64,000 nucleotides of DNA from positions 62,001 through 126,000 of the forward strand of contig RXJQ01000022.1 in assembly GCA_003963115.1 (NCBI GenBank), written 5' to 3'. The notes beneath the pieces were generated by a model. It was not told the origin of the DNA. It ran no database searches and saw nothing but the letters and a program-made list of their open reading frames with translations. Origin of the DNA: Burkholderiales bacterium. Lineage in GTDB: Bacteria; Pseudomonadota; Gammaproteobacteria; Burkholderiales; Burkholderiaceae_C. Shown here in pieces: positions 1-11,283 of the stretch. The translations under genes were made by a program, and so were the position numbers. Position 1 is the first letter of the stretch; the number at the start of each line of letters is the position of its first letter.

Positions 1-560
1 AACCACTGCCGGGCCACGCCGTGGTGAGGCAGCGTGGCCTTCAGGCGCGCCGCCACGCCCCAATGGCCATACTCCTTGCGGGCAAAACTAACGCCCAGGG
101 CCGAGCGCGTCTGGGAAAACTTGCCCTCGCAGATGGCCAGCAAACTGGCGTCGACCGGCGCGCCTTCCTCGGTCACCGGCCCGACCACCTCCACCTTGGG
201 CGCAAACCGCAGGGCCTCGCCCAGCAGGCGCTCCAGCTCGGCCGCATCCACGATCCAGGCCAACTCGCTCACGCATTGCTGCCAGGCCGAAAACGACAGG
301 ACACCGCCCTCGTCACCCCGCACATCCATCTCGCTCACAGGCGAGGCATAAGCCTTGAGCGCAGGCCAGGCCCGCAGCCGCTCCAGCAGGCGGATGGCAC
401 GCGCATTCAAGGCATAGGTGCGCACATCAGGCTTGGCAGCGCCCTTGCCCGCCTCGGGTGCCTTGGCCCAGGCCACTTTCCAGCCATCGGCCGACAAGGA
501 CAGCGCCAGACTCATGGCCACCGCCCCCGAACCACTGACACACACATCAAAAGCAGGCAT
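1..560 (-). CDS. FAD-dependent monooxygenase, UbiH/UbiF/COQ6 family (N-terminal part; runs off the window start)
   Basis: Not in the ORF track because it is open at the window edge. Reverse-strand translation from ATG at 560 gives MPAFDVCVSGSGAVAMSLALSLSADGWKVAWAK...PDVRTYALNARAIRLLERLRAWP: FAD GxGxxG-like motif plus the UbiH-type 'R.YALN..SIRLLE' motif. Confidence 0.75.
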   Translation of the reverse strand, partial: MPAFDVCVSGSGAVAMSLALSLSADGWKVAWAKAPEAGKGAAKPDVRTYALNARAIRLLERLRAWPALKAYASPVSEMDVRGDEGGVLSFSAWQQCVSELAWIVDAAELERLLGEALRFAPKVEVVGPVTEEGAPVDASLLAICEGKFSQTRSALGVSFARKEYGHWGVAARLKATLPHHGVARQW

Positions 561-700
561 ATGCGCAAACACAAGCAAGAACAAGAGGAACAAACAAACG
601 GAAACAAACGAACGGCGACGAGGCCCCAGGCGCACGAAAACGGAGGGCCATTCGGTAATTTAATATGGAATTCTTAAATTCCATCGAATACAGGGAACCA

Positions 701-2623
701 ATGGCAGTAAACCGCTTGTGGAGGGCTGTTTTGGGCCATTCCGATACTGCTGCCGGCCCTCAGCATGCCGGCAGCGCGAACTACCTGTCACTGATCGAGC
801 ACAAAACGGCACTTCGTATCTACCTGATCGCGGCCGTGGCGGCCCTCGTGCTGTGGGGATGCGAGCTGAGCACCCAGGTGATCGCGCCGCACGACCGGTG
901 GGCGCAGCCCGCCCTCGCGCTGCTGATGCTGTGGCTGCACCGTACGCTGGACCACCACCCCGAAACGCTGCTGGGCACCCAACGCGTGGCCGCCGGCGGG
1001 CTGGGCGCCTATTTCATGGTGAGTTCGCTGTCGGCGCTGTTCTTCAATCGGCAGGCGGTGTCGCCCTACTGGGTGGCCAACAATTTCCTGTGGATGCCGG
1101 TGGTGTCGTTGCTGCTGCAGCTCACGTTTCCCTGGCGATGGGCCGTGCGCCTGTCGCTGGCCATGCTGGCCATGGTCGCCCTGCCCGCAGTCTGGCTGGA
1201 GGCCACCTCCACGGACAAGGCCTGGTCCGGCGTGATGCAGTCGCTGGTCATCAATGGCGTGCTGATGCAGATCACCTTCCTGGTCAGCCTGATCAGTGTC
1301 GACCGGCTCAAGCATGGCGTGGGGCTGATCGTCTCCGGCCACAAGGACGGCCCCAGCGACGCCCGTCAGGCGCTGGAGATGTGGGTGCGCGACCGCACCG
1401 ACGAGCTCGCACGCGCCCGCGACGCTGCCGAGACCGCCTCCCGCGCCAAGAGCCGCTTCCTGGCCGTCATGAGCCACGAGTTGCGCACCCCGCTGCATGC
1501 CATGCTGGTGTCGGCTGATCTGCTGGCTGACAAGAACAACCTGCCCGGCGACACCGAGCGCGATACCCGCCTGCTCAACACCATCCAGACGAGTGGCCAG
1601 CACCTGCTGACCCTGATCGACCAGGTGCTGGAGCTCTCGCGCATCGAGGCCGGCAAGATCGAGGCCGTGGAGCAGCCCATGGACCTGCGCCTCATCGTGC
1701 AGAAAGCCTGCGCCGCCGTGAAGCCCATGGCCGAACTCAAGGGCCTCAAGCTGCTGATCGGCATGCCCGATGACCTGCCCTCCATGCGCATGGGCGACGA
1801 GCTGCGGCTCACCCAGGTGCTGATCAACCTGATGGCCAATGCGATCAAGTTCACCATGCAAGGCCATGTCAGCCTCACCCTGCGCCGTCTGCCGCCTGTC
1901 AACCCGGGAGAGGACTGGCTGTGCATGAGCGTGATCGACACCGGCCAGGGCATGAGCGAATCCGACCAGAGCCGCGTCTTCGAGGCCTTCTACCAGGCCG
2001 ACAGCCGCAGCAACCGCCACCACGGCGGTGCCGGCCTGGGCTTGACCATCACCCAGGAACTGGTGAGCCTGATGAAGGGGCGGCTGAGCCTCAAGAGCCA
2101 GCCGGGCCGGGGCACACGCATCGACGTGGAGCTGCCGCTGGCCATCTTGCAGGACACGGACCCGTCCCTGCTGCGCGCGCCCAACGTGAGCCGTGATCTG
2201 CGCGGCCAGCTGGTGCTGGTCGTCGACGACGATGATGTCAACCGCATGCTGGCCACGGAGGTGCTGCTGAGCGCCGGGGCCAGCGTCAGGGAAATCAGCA
2301 ACGGCCACGACGCGCTGGCCTTCATGCGCGAGAACCGCCCCGCTGCCGTGCTCATGGACTGGCGCATGCCCGGCATGGACGGCCTGGAAACCACGCAGCG
2401 CCTGCGCCAGGGCGAAGCCGGTGCGCTCAGCCAGGACGTGCCCGTCATTGGGTTGACGGCCAACGCCTTCGAGGAAGACCGCCAGGCCTGCCTCAGCGCG
2501 GGCATGAACACCGTGCTGACCAAACCGGTGGACCGCAAGCAGTTGCTCGATGCGCTCTGCCTGTGGATGAAGATCGACCCTGCGGCCAAACCTGCCTCAC
2601 CGGCGACACCATCGGCGGCGTAA
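701..2623 (+). CDS. Hybrid sensor histidine kinase/response regulator (TM region + HisKA + HATPase + REC)
   Basis: [19 protein letters not shown] (H box), NAIKF (N box), GGAGLGLTI (G box), C-terminal REC (VVDDDDVNR...[11 protein letters not shown]...TKP). ORF opens at 665, but ATG 701 has a better SD (aggga). Confidence 0.9.
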   Translation: MAVNRLWRAVLGHSDTAAGPQHAGSANYLSLIEHKTALRIYLIAAVAALVLWGCELSTQVIAPHDRWAQPALALLMLWLHRTLDHHPETLLGTQRVAAGGLGAYFMVSSLSALFFNRQAVSPYWVANNFLWMPVVSLLLQLTFPWRWAVRLSLAMLAMVALPAVWLEATSTDKAWSGVMQSLVINGVLMQITFLVSLISVDRLKHGVGLIVSGHKDGPSDARQALEMWVRDRTDELARARDAAETASRAKSRFLAVMSHELRTPLHAMLVSADLLADKNNLPGDTERDTRLLNTIQTSGQHLLTLIDQVLELSRIEAGKIEAVEQPMDLRLIVQKACAAVKPMAELKGLKLLIGMPDDLPSMRMGDELRLTQVLINLMANAIKFTMQGHVSLTLRRLPPVNPGEDWLCMSVIDTGQGMSESDQSRVFEAFYQADSRSNRHHGGAGLGLTITQELVSLMKGRLSLKSQPGRGTRIDVELPLAILQDTDPSLLRAPNVSRDLRGQLVLVVDDDDVNRMLATEVLLSAGASVREISNGHDALAFMRENRPAAVLMDWRMPGMDGLETTQRLRQGEAGALSQDVPVIGLTANAFEEDRQACLSAGMNTVLTKPVDRKQLLDALCLWMKIDPAAKPASPATPSAA

Positions 2624-2687
2624 AATGGCAGGTTTGGTGCGCGTGAGGTGCGCCGCCCTTCTCTTTCTGTACCCTCTAGGAACATCC

Positions 2688-3782
2688 ATGAGCCTCAAGT
2701 GCGGCATCGTGGGTCTGCCCAACGTCGGCAAGTCCACCCTTTTCAACGCCCTGACCAAGGCCGGCATCGCGGCTGAAAACTACCCCTTCTGCACCATCGA
2801 GCCCAATGTGGGCGTGGTGGAAGTGCCCGATCAGCGCCTGCAAGCCCTGGCTGACATCGTCAAGCCCGAGCGCATCCTGCCCGCCATCGTCGAGTTCGTG
2901 GACATCGCTGGCTTGGTGGCCGGCGCTTCCAAGGGCGAAGGCCTGGGCAACCAGTTCCTCTCGCACATCCGCGAAACAGACGCCATCGTCAATGTGGTGC
3001 GCTGCTTCGAAGACGACAACGTGATCCACGTGGCCGGCAAGGTCGACCCCATCGCCGACATCGAAGTCATCCAGACCGAGCTGTGCCTGGCCGACCTGGG
3101 TACCGTCGAAAAGAGCCTGACCCGCTACCAAAAGGCCGCCCGATCTGGCAACGACAAGGAAGCCGCAGCCCTGGTCAAGGTGCTGGAAAAGTGCCAGGCT
3201 GCGCTGGACCAAGCCAAGCCCGTGCGCTCCATCGATTTCAGCAAGGAAGAGCTGGTCATCCTCAAGCCCCTGTGCCTGATCACCGCCAAGCCCGCCATGT
3301 TCGTGGGCAACGTGTCTGAAACGGGCTTTGAAAACAACCCCCTGCTGGACCGCCTGAAAGAATACGCCGCAGCCCAAAAAGGAGCCGTGGTGGCCATTTG
3401 CGCCAAGACCGAAGCCGAACTGGCCGAGATGGACGACGAGGACCGCGCCATGTTCCTGGCCGAAATGGGTCAGGACGAGCCCGGCCTGAACCGCCTGATC
3501 CGCGCGGCCTTCAAGCTGCTCGGTCTGCAAACCTACTTCACCGCCGGTGTGAAGGAAGTGCGCGCCTGGACCATCCACGTGGGCGACACCGCCCCTCAGG
3601 CCGCTGGCGTGATCCACACGGACTTCGAGCGTGGCTTCATCCGCGCACAGACCATCGGCTTTGACGACTACATCCAGTTCAAGGGCGAACAAGGCGCGAA
3701 AGACGCCGGCAAGATGCGCGCCGAAGGCAAGGAATACGTGGTCAAGGACGGCGACGTTTTGAACTTCTTGTTCAACGTCTGA
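2688..3782 (+). CDS. ychF: Redox-regulated ATPase YchF (Obg-like GTPase family)
   Basis: [44 protein letters not shown]... C-terminal TGS domain. Start moved from 2625 to 2688, giving the usual ~364 aa. Confidence 0.97.
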   Translation: MSLKCGIVGLPNVGKSTLFNALTKAGIAAENYPFCTIEPNVGVVEVPDQRLQALADIVKPERILPAIVEFVDIAGLVAGASKGEGLGNQFLSHIRETDAIVNVVRCFEDDNVIHVAGKVDPIADIEVIQTELCLADLGTVEKSLTRYQKAARSGNDKEAAALVKVLEKCQAALDQAKPVRSIDFSKEELVILKPLCLITAKPAMFVGNVSETGFENNPLLDRLKEYAAAQKGAVVAICAKTEAELAEMDDEDRAMFLAEMGQDEPGLNRLIRAAFKLLGLQTYFTAGVKEVRAWTIHVGDTAPQAAGVIHTDFERGFIRAQTIGFDDYIQFKGEQGAKDAGKMRAEGKEYVVKDGDVLNFLFNV

Positions 3783-3797
3783 GCCAAACAGAACGTC

Positions 3798-4601
3798 GTG
3801 CGCAGCAGCCTGAAGTTCGCAGGGCTGTACTGTGCAACGTTGGCGCCGCTGGCCCTCCACCCCGTCTCGGCCGCCTGCAGCCGGGTATTGCGCGTGGGCT
3901 GGGTGGCGTGGCCCCCATATTCGGTCGAAGGCCCGCGTCAGCAGCCTTTGGGGCTTGACGTCGAACTCGTCTCGCGCATCGCCCAGGAGGCCGGTTGCAC
4001 GGTTGAATTCGTCCGGGGCATACCGCCGCCGCGTCAGCTGTTTTACCTGCGTCAAGGCACGCTCGATCTGCAATTTGCCGCATCCGACGTGCCCGAGCGC
4101 CACGCCTTCGCCTGGGTCAGCAAGCCCTACCGCGCGGAGATCATTTCGCTGTTCGCGCGCAGCGGCGAGGCAGCCCGCTATGCCCCCGCCACCCTCGACA
4201 CTGTGGCCAAGAATCACTGGCACCTGATCGCGCCGGATGCGGGCTGGTTCGGTGCGAGCTACCAGGCTCTAAGGCCTCAGTTTCAAGCCAAGGGCCGGCT
4301 TTCTGTCTACCGCACGACCACGCAGGGCATGCAGATGCTAAACACGCACCGTGGCGATCTGGTGCTGGGCGACCACTACGCCTTCGTGCACGAATCCTTG
4401 GCCAAGGGCATCCCGCCGCTCGACCCGCTGCCCATCCCGGTCAACGAGGACCCCATCCACCTTCTGCTGAGCAAGACCTCGCTTCAGGCGAGGGATATGG
4501 ACACCCTCAACGCGGCCATCGAACGCCTGACCCGAAGCGGCGCTCTGAGGGACATCGAGACACGCTATCGCCTGAGCCAGGGCCGCGCGCCTCGCCGCTG
4601 A
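3798..4601 (+). CDS. Periplasmic substrate-binding protein, SBP_bac_3 (amino-acid ABC type) family
   Basis: 267 aa with signal-like N-terminus; LRVGWVAWPPYS...LGLDVELVSRIAQEAG...F..GIPPPRQLFYLRQGTLDLQFA pattern. GTG start. Confidence 0.8.
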   Translation: MRSSLKFAGLYCATLAPLALHPVSAACSRVLRVGWVAWPPYSVEGPRQQPLGLDVELVSRIAQEAGCTVEFVRGIPPPRQLFYLRQGTLDLQFAASDVPERHAFAWVSKPYRAEIISLFARSGEAARYAPATLDTVAKNHWHLIAPDAGWFGASYQALRPQFQAKGRLSVYRTTTQGMQMLNTHRGDLVLGDHYAFVHESLAKGIPPLDPLPIPVNEDPIHLLLSKTSLQARDMDTLNAAIERLTRSGALRDIETRYRLSQGRAPRR

Positions 4602-4665
4602 CGGCACAGGCTGTGCGTCCACGTGGCGCATAAAAGACTGATCTGGATCAAGCATGGCCACCCAT

Positions 4666-4697
4666 GATGGCCCGAGGTCTGGCCATCGCGGATTTTT
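4666..4697 (+). terminator. Possible rho-independent terminator after the SBP gene
   Basis: GATGGCC-cgaggtct-GGCCATC hairpin followed by gcggaTTTTT. Confidence 0.4.
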
Positions 4698-4825
4698 CCC
4701 ATGTGGAGAAAAATATTCTGCTCAAGACCTCGCCCTTGTCGCCGAAAGCTTCAGGGATCTAGGCGACTTGGACTTGGCATGACGGCCCTGCTTCTCGGCG
4801 CCACCTGACGACCGACAACAGGCTT

Positions 4826-6394
4826 GTGCCATTCACCATGAACATGTTTGCCTTGATGCGAGGATTCTCGATTCGCTTTCGTATGTACAGCGCCATTGGT
4901 GTCGTGCTGTTTCTGCTCGTCCTGGTGGGCGGTGTGGGCCTGTATGGCCTGCTGCACAACCAGAGCGCCAGCGACGCCTACCGCAAAGGTCACTTCGCCG
5001 AGGTGAGCCTACTGTCGGGCATGCGCGAGGCCATTGGCGACATCCGTTTGCGTGAGAAGAACGCCATTTTGCTGGCCGGCGACGGCGCCGCCGTCGGCCG
5101 CGAGATTCAAGGCTGGCAAGGCAGCATCAAGACCCTGCGCGAACTCTGCGCCCGCATGCTGGAAGGCGAGGAAGACGCAGACAACGTCGTTGTGCGCAAG
5201 ATGCTGACGCAACTGGACGCCTACCAGAAGGCCGTGGAGTCTGAATCCGACCAGTTGGCCTCGGGCGCGCTGTCGGGCAAGGCAGCGATGAGCAAGCTGG
5301 CACCGGCCGCCGGGCTGGCCAATCAGTTCGGCCAATACACGCAGGACATCGACAAGATCCTGAACCAGGAGTCGGAGACAGCGAACGTGGAACAGGCGGT
5401 GACCGTGCGCAACACCATGCTGCTGTTTGGCGGTGCCGTGCTGCTGTCCATCCTGATCGTGGCCCCGCTGACCATCCTCAACCAGATCTGCATCTGCCGT
5501 CCACTGGAAGACGCCCAGCGCATCTCCCAGGCCATCGCGGCCGGCCACCTGAGCAACCAGGTCGATACCAGCGGCTCGGACGAACCCGCACAGTTGCTCG
5601 GCGCCCTGATGCGCATGCAGGACGCATTACGCGCCATCGTCTCGGATGTGCGCATCTCGGCCGACTCCATCTCCGTGGCCTCCAGCGAAATCGCCAGCGG
5701 CAACATGGACCTGTCTTCCCGTACCGAAAGTACGGCGTCCAATCTGCAGGAAACCGCCAACTCGATGGAGCACCTGACCGGCACCGTGCAGCAGAGCGCC
5801 GAGTCGGCCACGCAGGCCAATGCGCTGGCGCAGTCCGCCGCCACGGCCGCCCATCGCGGCAACAGCATCGTGTCAGAAGTCGTCTCCAACATGGACGAGA
5901 TCGACGGCACCAGCAAGCGCATCAACGACATCATCGGCGTCATCGACGGCATCGCCTTCCAGACCAATATCCTAGCCCTGAACGCCGCGGTGGAAGCCGC
6001 CCGTGCGGGCGAGCAAGGCCGTGGCTTTGCCGTGGTGGCCGGCGAGGTGCGCTCCCTGGCTCAGCGCAGCGCCACCGCCGCCAAGGAAATCAAGCAGCTG
6101 ATCCAGGCCTCCAGCGAGAAGGTGGAGTCGGGCACGCGCCTGGTCCACGACGCGGGTGCCGCCATGGAAGAGATCATCGCCAGCGTGCAGCGCGTCTCGG
6201 ACATCATCGGCGAGATCAGCTCGGCCGCCACCGTGCAAAGCACCGGCATCGCCCAGGTGAACCAGTCGGTGACTGATCTGGATCAGATGACGCAACAGAA
6301 CGCCGCGCTGGTGGAGCAGTCTGCTGCGGCTGCTGCCAGCCTCAAGGATCAGGCCACGAAGCTCACGCATTCGATGGCCATCTTCAAGGTCTGA
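4826..6394 (+). CDS. Methyl-accepting chemotaxis protein
   Basis: N-terminal TM/periplasmic region, HAMP-like segment and signalling hairpin ([48 protein letters not shown]). Confidence 0.95.
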   Translation: MPFTMNMFALMRGFSIRFRMYSAIGVVLFLLVLVGGVGLYGLLHNQSASDAYRKGHFAEVSLLSGMREAIGDIRLREKNAILLAGDGAAVGREIQGWQGSIKTLRELCARMLEGEEDADNVVVRKMLTQLDAYQKAVESESDQLASGALSGKAAMSKLAPAAGLANQFGQYTQDIDKILNQESETANVEQAVTVRNTMLLFGGAVLLSILIVAPLTILNQICICRPLEDAQRISQAIAAGHLSNQVDTSGSDEPAQLLGALMRMQDALRAIVSDVRISADSISVASSEIASGNMDLSSRTESTASNLQETANSMEHLTGTVQQSAESATQANALAQSAATAAHRGNSIVSEVVSNMDEIDGTSKRINDIIGVIDGIAFQTNILALNAAVEAARAGEQGRGFAVVAGEVRSLAQRSATAAKEIKQLIQASSEKVESGTRLVHDAGAAMEEIIASVQRVSDIIGEISSAATVQSTGIAQVNQSVTDLDQMTQQNAALVEQSAAAAASLKDQATKLTHSMAIFKV

Positions 6395-6407
6395 GCTGGC
6401 CCCTCGT

Positions 6408-7133
6408 TTGACCATGCACCTGCGCCATCATCCACGATCTCGGTGCATGCTGGCCTTGGCTGGCACCATGGCGATGGCGATGGCAATGTCAGATGGCGCT
6501 TGGGCCGGCCGGCCGCTGTCGACCGACGACGCGAGTGCCAACAGTCAGGCCCAATGCCAGTTGGAGAGCTGGCAGGACAGTATCGGTGGACTGCGGGCGG
6601 TGCATGTGTCGCCTGCCTGTGGCTTGCTCGATGGGTTTGAGCTCGGGCTGGATGTGATCCGTGTGTCCCCCGCCACAGAGCAGGCTCAGGCGCGCGCGGT
6701 GGGCATCAAGTGGGCACCGGAATGGGCCAGTTGGCAAGGCTTGCGGTTCGGCGTGAAAGCCGGCACCCTCAGCGAGAAGGCCCATGACGAGCACGCCTGG
6801 CATCAGTCCCTCGTGGGTGCCAGCGCCCTGGCCAGGCTGCCGCTGAATGCCCAATGGACCCTGCACCTGAACCTCGGGCGCGAGCGCAACAAGCTAGAGC
6901 AAGCAAGCACCAACAGCTACGCAGCCGCCCTGACCTGGTCACCCGAGGCTCGCTGGCTGGTCTTTGGCGAAGTGCTGGGACACGCCAACAGCCCCGCCTG
7001 CCAGGCCGTCGGCCTTCGCTATTGGCTGCTGCCCGACAAGCTGGGGCTGGACGCCACCGCCGGACGCAGCAATGCCACGCCAGACAGCCGTAGCTGGGGC
7101 ATTGGCATCGGCTGGTATGGCATCTCGTTTTGA
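6408..7133 (+). CDS. Hypothetical exported or outer-membrane protein
   Basis: 241 aa ORF with signal-like N-terminus, beta-rich C-terminus ending in F (IGIGWYGISF), set between MCP and CheW genes. Confidence 0.6.
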   Translation: MTMHLRHHPRSRCMLALAGTMAMAMAMSDGAWAGRPLSTDDASANSQAQCQLESWQDSIGGLRAVHVSPACGLLDGFELGLDVIRVSPATEQAQARAVGIKWAPEWASWQGLRFGVKAGTLSEKAHDEHAWHQSLVGASALARLPLNAQWTLHLNLGRERNKLEQASTNSYAAALTWSPEARWLVFGEVLGHANSPACQAVGLRYWLLPDKLGLDATAGRSNATPDSRSWGIGIGWYGISF

Positions 7134-7268
7134 GCACCATGCCCAAGCCATCAAATGGACTTTCATTTCCGGACTTCAGTTCCGGCGACCACCGCCGATA
7201 TTGACGGTGAACCCAGTTCCCACGGAGTACGCCCCGCTTGGCGCACGCCCCGCTACCGAAGGACGCGC

Positions 7269-7844
7269 ATGGAAACCCTGCAAGCCGCCCCCCAGACTCA
7301 ACCCGCCGTCCGCGGTGATGCCTCGCCCGCCGGTTTGGGCATGCGCAATGCCAATCGCCAGGTCCGCCATGTGCCCGCCGGCCGTGAATACCTCACGTTC
7401 CGCCTCGGCACCGAAGAGTACGGCATCGACATCTTGAAGGTGCAGGAAATCCGCTCCTACGAGCCGCCCACCAAGATCGCCAACGCGCCCGCCTACCTCA
7501 AGGGCGTGGTGAACCTGCGCGGCGTGATCGTCCCCATCGTGGACCTGCGCGTGAAGTTCAATTGCTTCAACGACGAAGGCCAGACCGAGATCAACAGCTT
7601 CACCGTGGTGATCGTGCTGAACGTCAAGGGCCGCGTGGTCGGCGCCGTGGTCGATTCGGTGAGCGACGTGATGCAGCTGTCTGAGCAGGCCATCCAGCCC
7701 GCCCCCGAGATGAGCAGCTCGGTCGTGGACACCACCTACATCACCGGCATCGCCAATGTGAGCGAACGCCTGCTGATTCTCATGGACATCGAATCCCTGA
7801 TGGGCAGCGCCGAGATGGGCCTGATCAACACCCTGGCTCAGTAA
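7269..7844 (+). CDS. cheW: Chemotaxis protein CheW
   Basis: YLTFRLGTEEYGIDILKVQEIRSYEPPTKIANAPAYLKGVVNLRGVIVPIVDLRVKF. Internal ATG 7269 preferred over 7155. Confidence 0.93.
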   Translation: METLQAAPQTQPAVRGDASPAGLGMRNANRQVRHVPAGREYLTFRLGTEEYGIDILKVQEIRSYEPPTKIANAPAYLKGVVNLRGVIVPIVDLRVKFNCFNDEGQTEINSFTVVIVLNVKGRVVGAVVDSVSDVMQLSEQAIQPAPEMSSSVVDTTYITGIANVSERLLILMDIESLMGSAEMGLINTLAQ

Positions 7845-7850
7845 GCCGCC

Positions 7851-10454
7851 TCATTCGGCCTGACGCAGCGTCATTGCCACGGGCCTGCTGACCACGCCAC
7901 GCAGGCTCCACCAACCGGCCGCCCAGGCCAGCAGCGCCCCGACAATGGCTCCCAGCAAGGGCCACCACAGGGGCGCATGCCATTCGAACTCGAACACCTT
8001 GGTGGCCAGGCCCCAGCCAATGCCCAGCGCCGCCGCAGCCGCCATGGCACCGGCCAGCGCACCCAGCCCGAGCAGCTCCACGCTCTGAACGGTCGATAAC
8101 AGTTTCTGCGTCGCGCCCATGGAGCGCAGCACGGCCCACTCCCGCGCACGGCGCTCACGCGAGGTCATCAGGCCCGCCATCAGCACGATCAGGCCGGTGG
8201 CCAGCGTGAACACGAAGAGAAACTCCACCGCCGTGATCACCTGCCCGAGCACCCCCTGGATCTGTGCCAAGGTGGCCGACACGTCGATGACGGTCACATT
8301 GGGGAAGTTCTGCACGAGGGTGCGGTCCAGCTTGACCTGTGCAGGCATGCGAAACGCGGTGATGTAGGTCACCGGCCACTGCGGCATGTCTGCCTTGGGC
8401 GCCATCACGAAAAAGTTCACGCGCATGGAGGACCAGTCCACCTTGCGCAGGCTGGTGATGCGCCCTTCCTGCATCGTGCCGGCCATGTCGAAGCGCAGCC
8501 GGTCGCCCAGGTGCAGGCCCAGGGTCTTGGCCAGGCCCTCTTCCACACTGAAGGCATCGTTCTCGTCCTTCACATAGCGGCCGGACACCACCGGGTTGTA
8601 GGCCGGTGACTGCGACGCAAAGCTCAGGTTGAATTCGCGGTCGGCCAGGCGCTGGGCACGCTCGTCGGCGAAGTCTTGCGCGCGCACGGCCTTGCCGTTG
8701 ACCGCCACCAGACGCGCCCGCACCATGGGATACCAGTCGAACTGCGCCACGCCGGCCTGCTTCAAGGTGCTTTGAAAGGCCAGGGCCTGATCCGGCTGGA
8801 TGTTGATCACGAAGCGATCAGGCGCATCCGGCGGCGTGGCATTGCGCCAGCTGTCGACCAGGTCCGTGCGGATCAGCACCAGCAGCATCAAGGCCAGCAG
8901 GCCCACGCTCAAGGCGCAGACCTGCACGACCGTGTGCACGGGCTGCGCGGTCAACTGGCGGGTGCCCAAGGTCCACCAGGTCGGAGCCTGACCGGCCAGG
9001 CGATCGGCTACTTCGCGCAGCACACCGACCGCAACAAAGCCTAGCAAGGCAAACACCAGCACCGCGCCCATGAAGCCGCCCAGCGCGATGCCGCCCATCT
9101 TGACGTCCTTGGCCACCATCATCAGCAAGGCCAGCAAAGCCCCGCCGCCCAGCAGCCACACACCGGTCGACATGGGACGCAACTGGCCCAGATCCCGACG
9201 CAGCACGCGCAAGGGCGGCACCTGCGTGAGCTGCAACACGGGCGGCAGTCCAAAGCCCAGCGTCAGCAGCACGCCCACGCCCAGGCCCAGCGCGATCGGC
9301 TGCCAACCGGCGGCGGGCAGCGAGACGCCCACCAGGTCTGACAGCAGCGCCACGAACACCAGATGGAACAGCCAGCCCAAAGCCAGGCCGACGACGCTGG
9401 CGGCGGCGCCCACGACCAGAAACTGCAAACCGTAGGACCAGGCCATGACGGGCTGAGGCACGCCCAGCACCCGCAACAAGGCGCAGTCATCCAGGCGGCG
9501 CTGGGCGAAGTCTCTCGACACGAGCGCCACGGCCACGGCCGAAAGCAAGCCCGCCAGCAAGGCGACCAAGCGCAGGAACAAACCGGCACGGTCCAGCGTG
9601 GCACGCATCTCGGGCCGGCCCGAATCGAGTGTCTCGACGCGCAGGCCACGCTGTTTGTCGGCCACCTGTTTAGCCACGTTCACGAACTGCTGCACCTGTA
9701 CCTTGCCGTCGTTGGGCAAAGGCGCGATGGGCGTGGTGTCGGCATCACCCGCCCGCGAGGGCCCGGCCACCATCACGCGGTAGGTGATGCGGCTGGCGGG
9801 CTGGACCAGTTGGGTTCGAGCCAGATCGGCCGCACGGATCATCACCCTGGGGGAGAAGGCCGCAAAGCCCGCACCGCGATCCGGCTCGCTGACGACCACG
9901 GCACTGATCAGAAAGCGGGCTTCGCCCAACCACAGCGTGTCGCCGACCTTGAGGTTGAGCGCCAGCAGCAAGGAAGGCTCAACCCAGGTCTCGCCCGAAG
10001 GTGGCCCGCCCGCAGGCGCTTTGCCCGTGGGCTTGACGATGCCGTCGGCCCCCATGGCGCCCAGCGTCAGTTGGCCGCGCAAGGGGTAGTTCGGCGTCAC
10101 GGCCTTGAGCGACACCAGACGCGTGTCACCTCCCAGTTCGTCCGGCGCGCGGGCCATGCTGGCGAACACCGAGGTCTGGGCCATGCGCAAGCCCAGAGCC
10201 TGCGCCTTCTTTCCGAGGTCCTCGGGTACGGGCTGATCTGCCACCACCACGGCATCGGCCCCCAGCAACTGCGCCGCATCCCGGGTCAGGCCCCGCTCGA
10301 TCCGGTCCGCGAAGAAGCCGACGGCCGTCAGCGCCGCCACCGCCAGCACCACGGCCAGCACGAGAAAACGCATCGCGCTGGACCGCCAATCACGGCGCGT
10401 CTGGAGCAAGGCCCATCGCCAGGCCGGGACTGTCATGCTGGAAGACACACTCAT
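7851..10454 (-). CDS. FtsX-like ABC transporter permease (YbbP-type, 867 aa)
   Basis: Large multi-TM protein with two FtsX/MacB-like permease regions and long periplasmic domains. Confidence 0.85.
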   Translation of the reverse strand: MSVSSSMTVPAWRWALLQTRRDWRSSAMRFLVLAVVLAVAALTAVGFFADRIERGLTRDAAQLLGADAVVVADQPVPEDLGKKAQALGLRMAQTSVFASMARAPDELGGDTRLVSLKAVTPNYPLRGQLTLGAMGADGIVKPTGKAPAGGPPSGETWVEPSLLLALNLKVGDTLWLGEARFLISAVVVSEPDRGAGFAAFSPRVMIRAADLARTQLVQPASRITYRVMVAGPSRAGDADTTPIAPLPNDGKVQVQQFVNVAKQVADKQRGLRVETLDSGRPEMRATLDRAGLFLRLVALLAGLLSAVAVALVSRDFAQRRLDDCALLRVLGVPQPVMAWSYGLQFLVVGAAASVVGLALGWLFHLVFVALLSDLVGVSLPAAGWQPIALGLGVGVLLTLGFGLPPVLQLTQVPPLRVLRRDLGQLRPMSTGVWLLGGGALLALLMMVAKDVKMGGIALGGFMGAVLVFALLGFVAVGVLREVADRLAGQAPTWWTLGTRQLTAQPVHTVVQVCALSVGLLALMLLVLIRTDLVDSWRNATPPDAPDRFVINIQPDQALAFQSTLKQAGVAQFDWYPMVRARLVAVNGKAVRAQDFADERAQRLADREFNLSFASQSPAYNPVVSGRYVKDENDAFSVEEGLAKTLGLHLGDRLRFDMAGTMQEGRITSLRKVDWSSMRVNFFVMAPKADMPQWPVTYITAFRMPAQVKLDRTLVQNFPNVTVIDVSATLAQIQGVLGQVITAVEFLFVFTLATGLIVLMAGLMTSRERRAREWAVLRSMGATQKLLSTVQSVELLGLGALAGAMAAAAALGIGWGLATKVFEFEWHAPLWWPLLGAIVGALLAWAAGWWSLRGVVSRPVAMTLRQAE

Positions 10455-10539
10455 GCGGTTGGTCTGATGGGGTTGTCAGATTGGCGCGAAGTTTGCGCGA
10501 TGATGACAGCTTACTTGGAAGTCCGACTCAGCCACGCCC

Positions 10540-11274
10540 ATGCCCGTCAATTACCTCAGGACGCTCACGGCCCCGGAGCGCACCCGTCGCACCAATCTGC
10601 ATTTGGGCCTGTCGCTGGCCTTCGTGGCCGGCGCCACCAACGCGGGGGGCTTTCTCGCCGTCAAGGCGTACACCTCGCACATGACGGGCGTGGTCTCCAG
10701 CATGGCCGACGACCTGGCACTGGGCCGCATCGACCTTGTGCTGGACTGGGCCACCTCGCTGCTGGCCTTCCTGCTGGGCGCCGCCACATCGGCCATCCTC
10801 ATCAACTGGGCCAGGCGGCGCGCCTTGCGGCATGAGTACGCCCTGCCCCTGCTGATCGAGGCGACCATGCTGTTGGCGTTCGGCGTGCTGGGCGCCATGC
10901 ACCATGTCATCGGCTCTTCACTGGCCCTCACCGTCGCCCTGTTGTGCTTTGTGATGGGCTTGCAGAACGCCATGATCACCAAGGTGTCCAACGCGGAGAT
11001 ACGGACCACGCACGTCACCGGCCTGGTCACCGACATCGGCATCGAGCTGGGCAAGTTGATCTACTGGAACCACAGCCCAGACAGCATCGCTCAGCCCATG
11101 GTGCGCGCCAACCAGGACAAGCTCAAGGTGCATGTGCAACTGGTGATGTCCTTTTTCGTGGGCGGCGTGATCGGGGCGCTGGGTTTCAAGCACGTGGGCT
11201 ATGTGTCGACCGTGCCCCTCGCTGTCGTGCTGGCATTGCTGTCGTCCGTGCAGTTCTGGCCGGCCCGGCGATAG
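10540..11274 (+). CDS. YoaK/DUF1275 family membrane protein
   Basis: LGLSLAFVAGATNAGGFLAVKAYTSHMTGVVSSMADDLALG...; multi-TM, family-typical. Confidence 0.88.
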   Translation: MPVNYLRTLTAPERTRRTNLHLGLSLAFVAGATNAGGFLAVKAYTSHMTGVVSSMADDLALGRIDLVLDWATSLLAFLLGAATSAILINWARRRALRHEYALPLLIEATMLLAFGVLGAMHHVIGSSLALTVALLCFVMGLQNAMITKVSNAEIRTTHVTGLVTDIGIELGKLIYWNHSPDSIAQPMVRANQDKLKVHVQLVMSFFVGGVIGALGFKHVGYVSTVPLAVVLALLSSVQFWPARR

Positions 11275-11283
11275 ACTGCCTTC

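Noticed and set aside
788-2308. 506-aa minus-strand ORF opposite the histidine kinase
   Set aside because: Antisense artefact of high-GC coding sequence; the sense strand has full HisKA/HATPase/REC motifs.
6466-6488. ATGGCGATGGCGATGGCAATG short tandem repeat in the 6408 ORF
   Set aside because: Too short (three to four imperfect in-frame hexamers coding Met-Ala) to argue for phase variation.
9363-10835. 490-aa plus-strand ORF opposite the FtsX-like permease
   Set aside because: Shadow ORF with biased His/Gln/Arg composition; crosses into a different-frame real gene (DUF1275).
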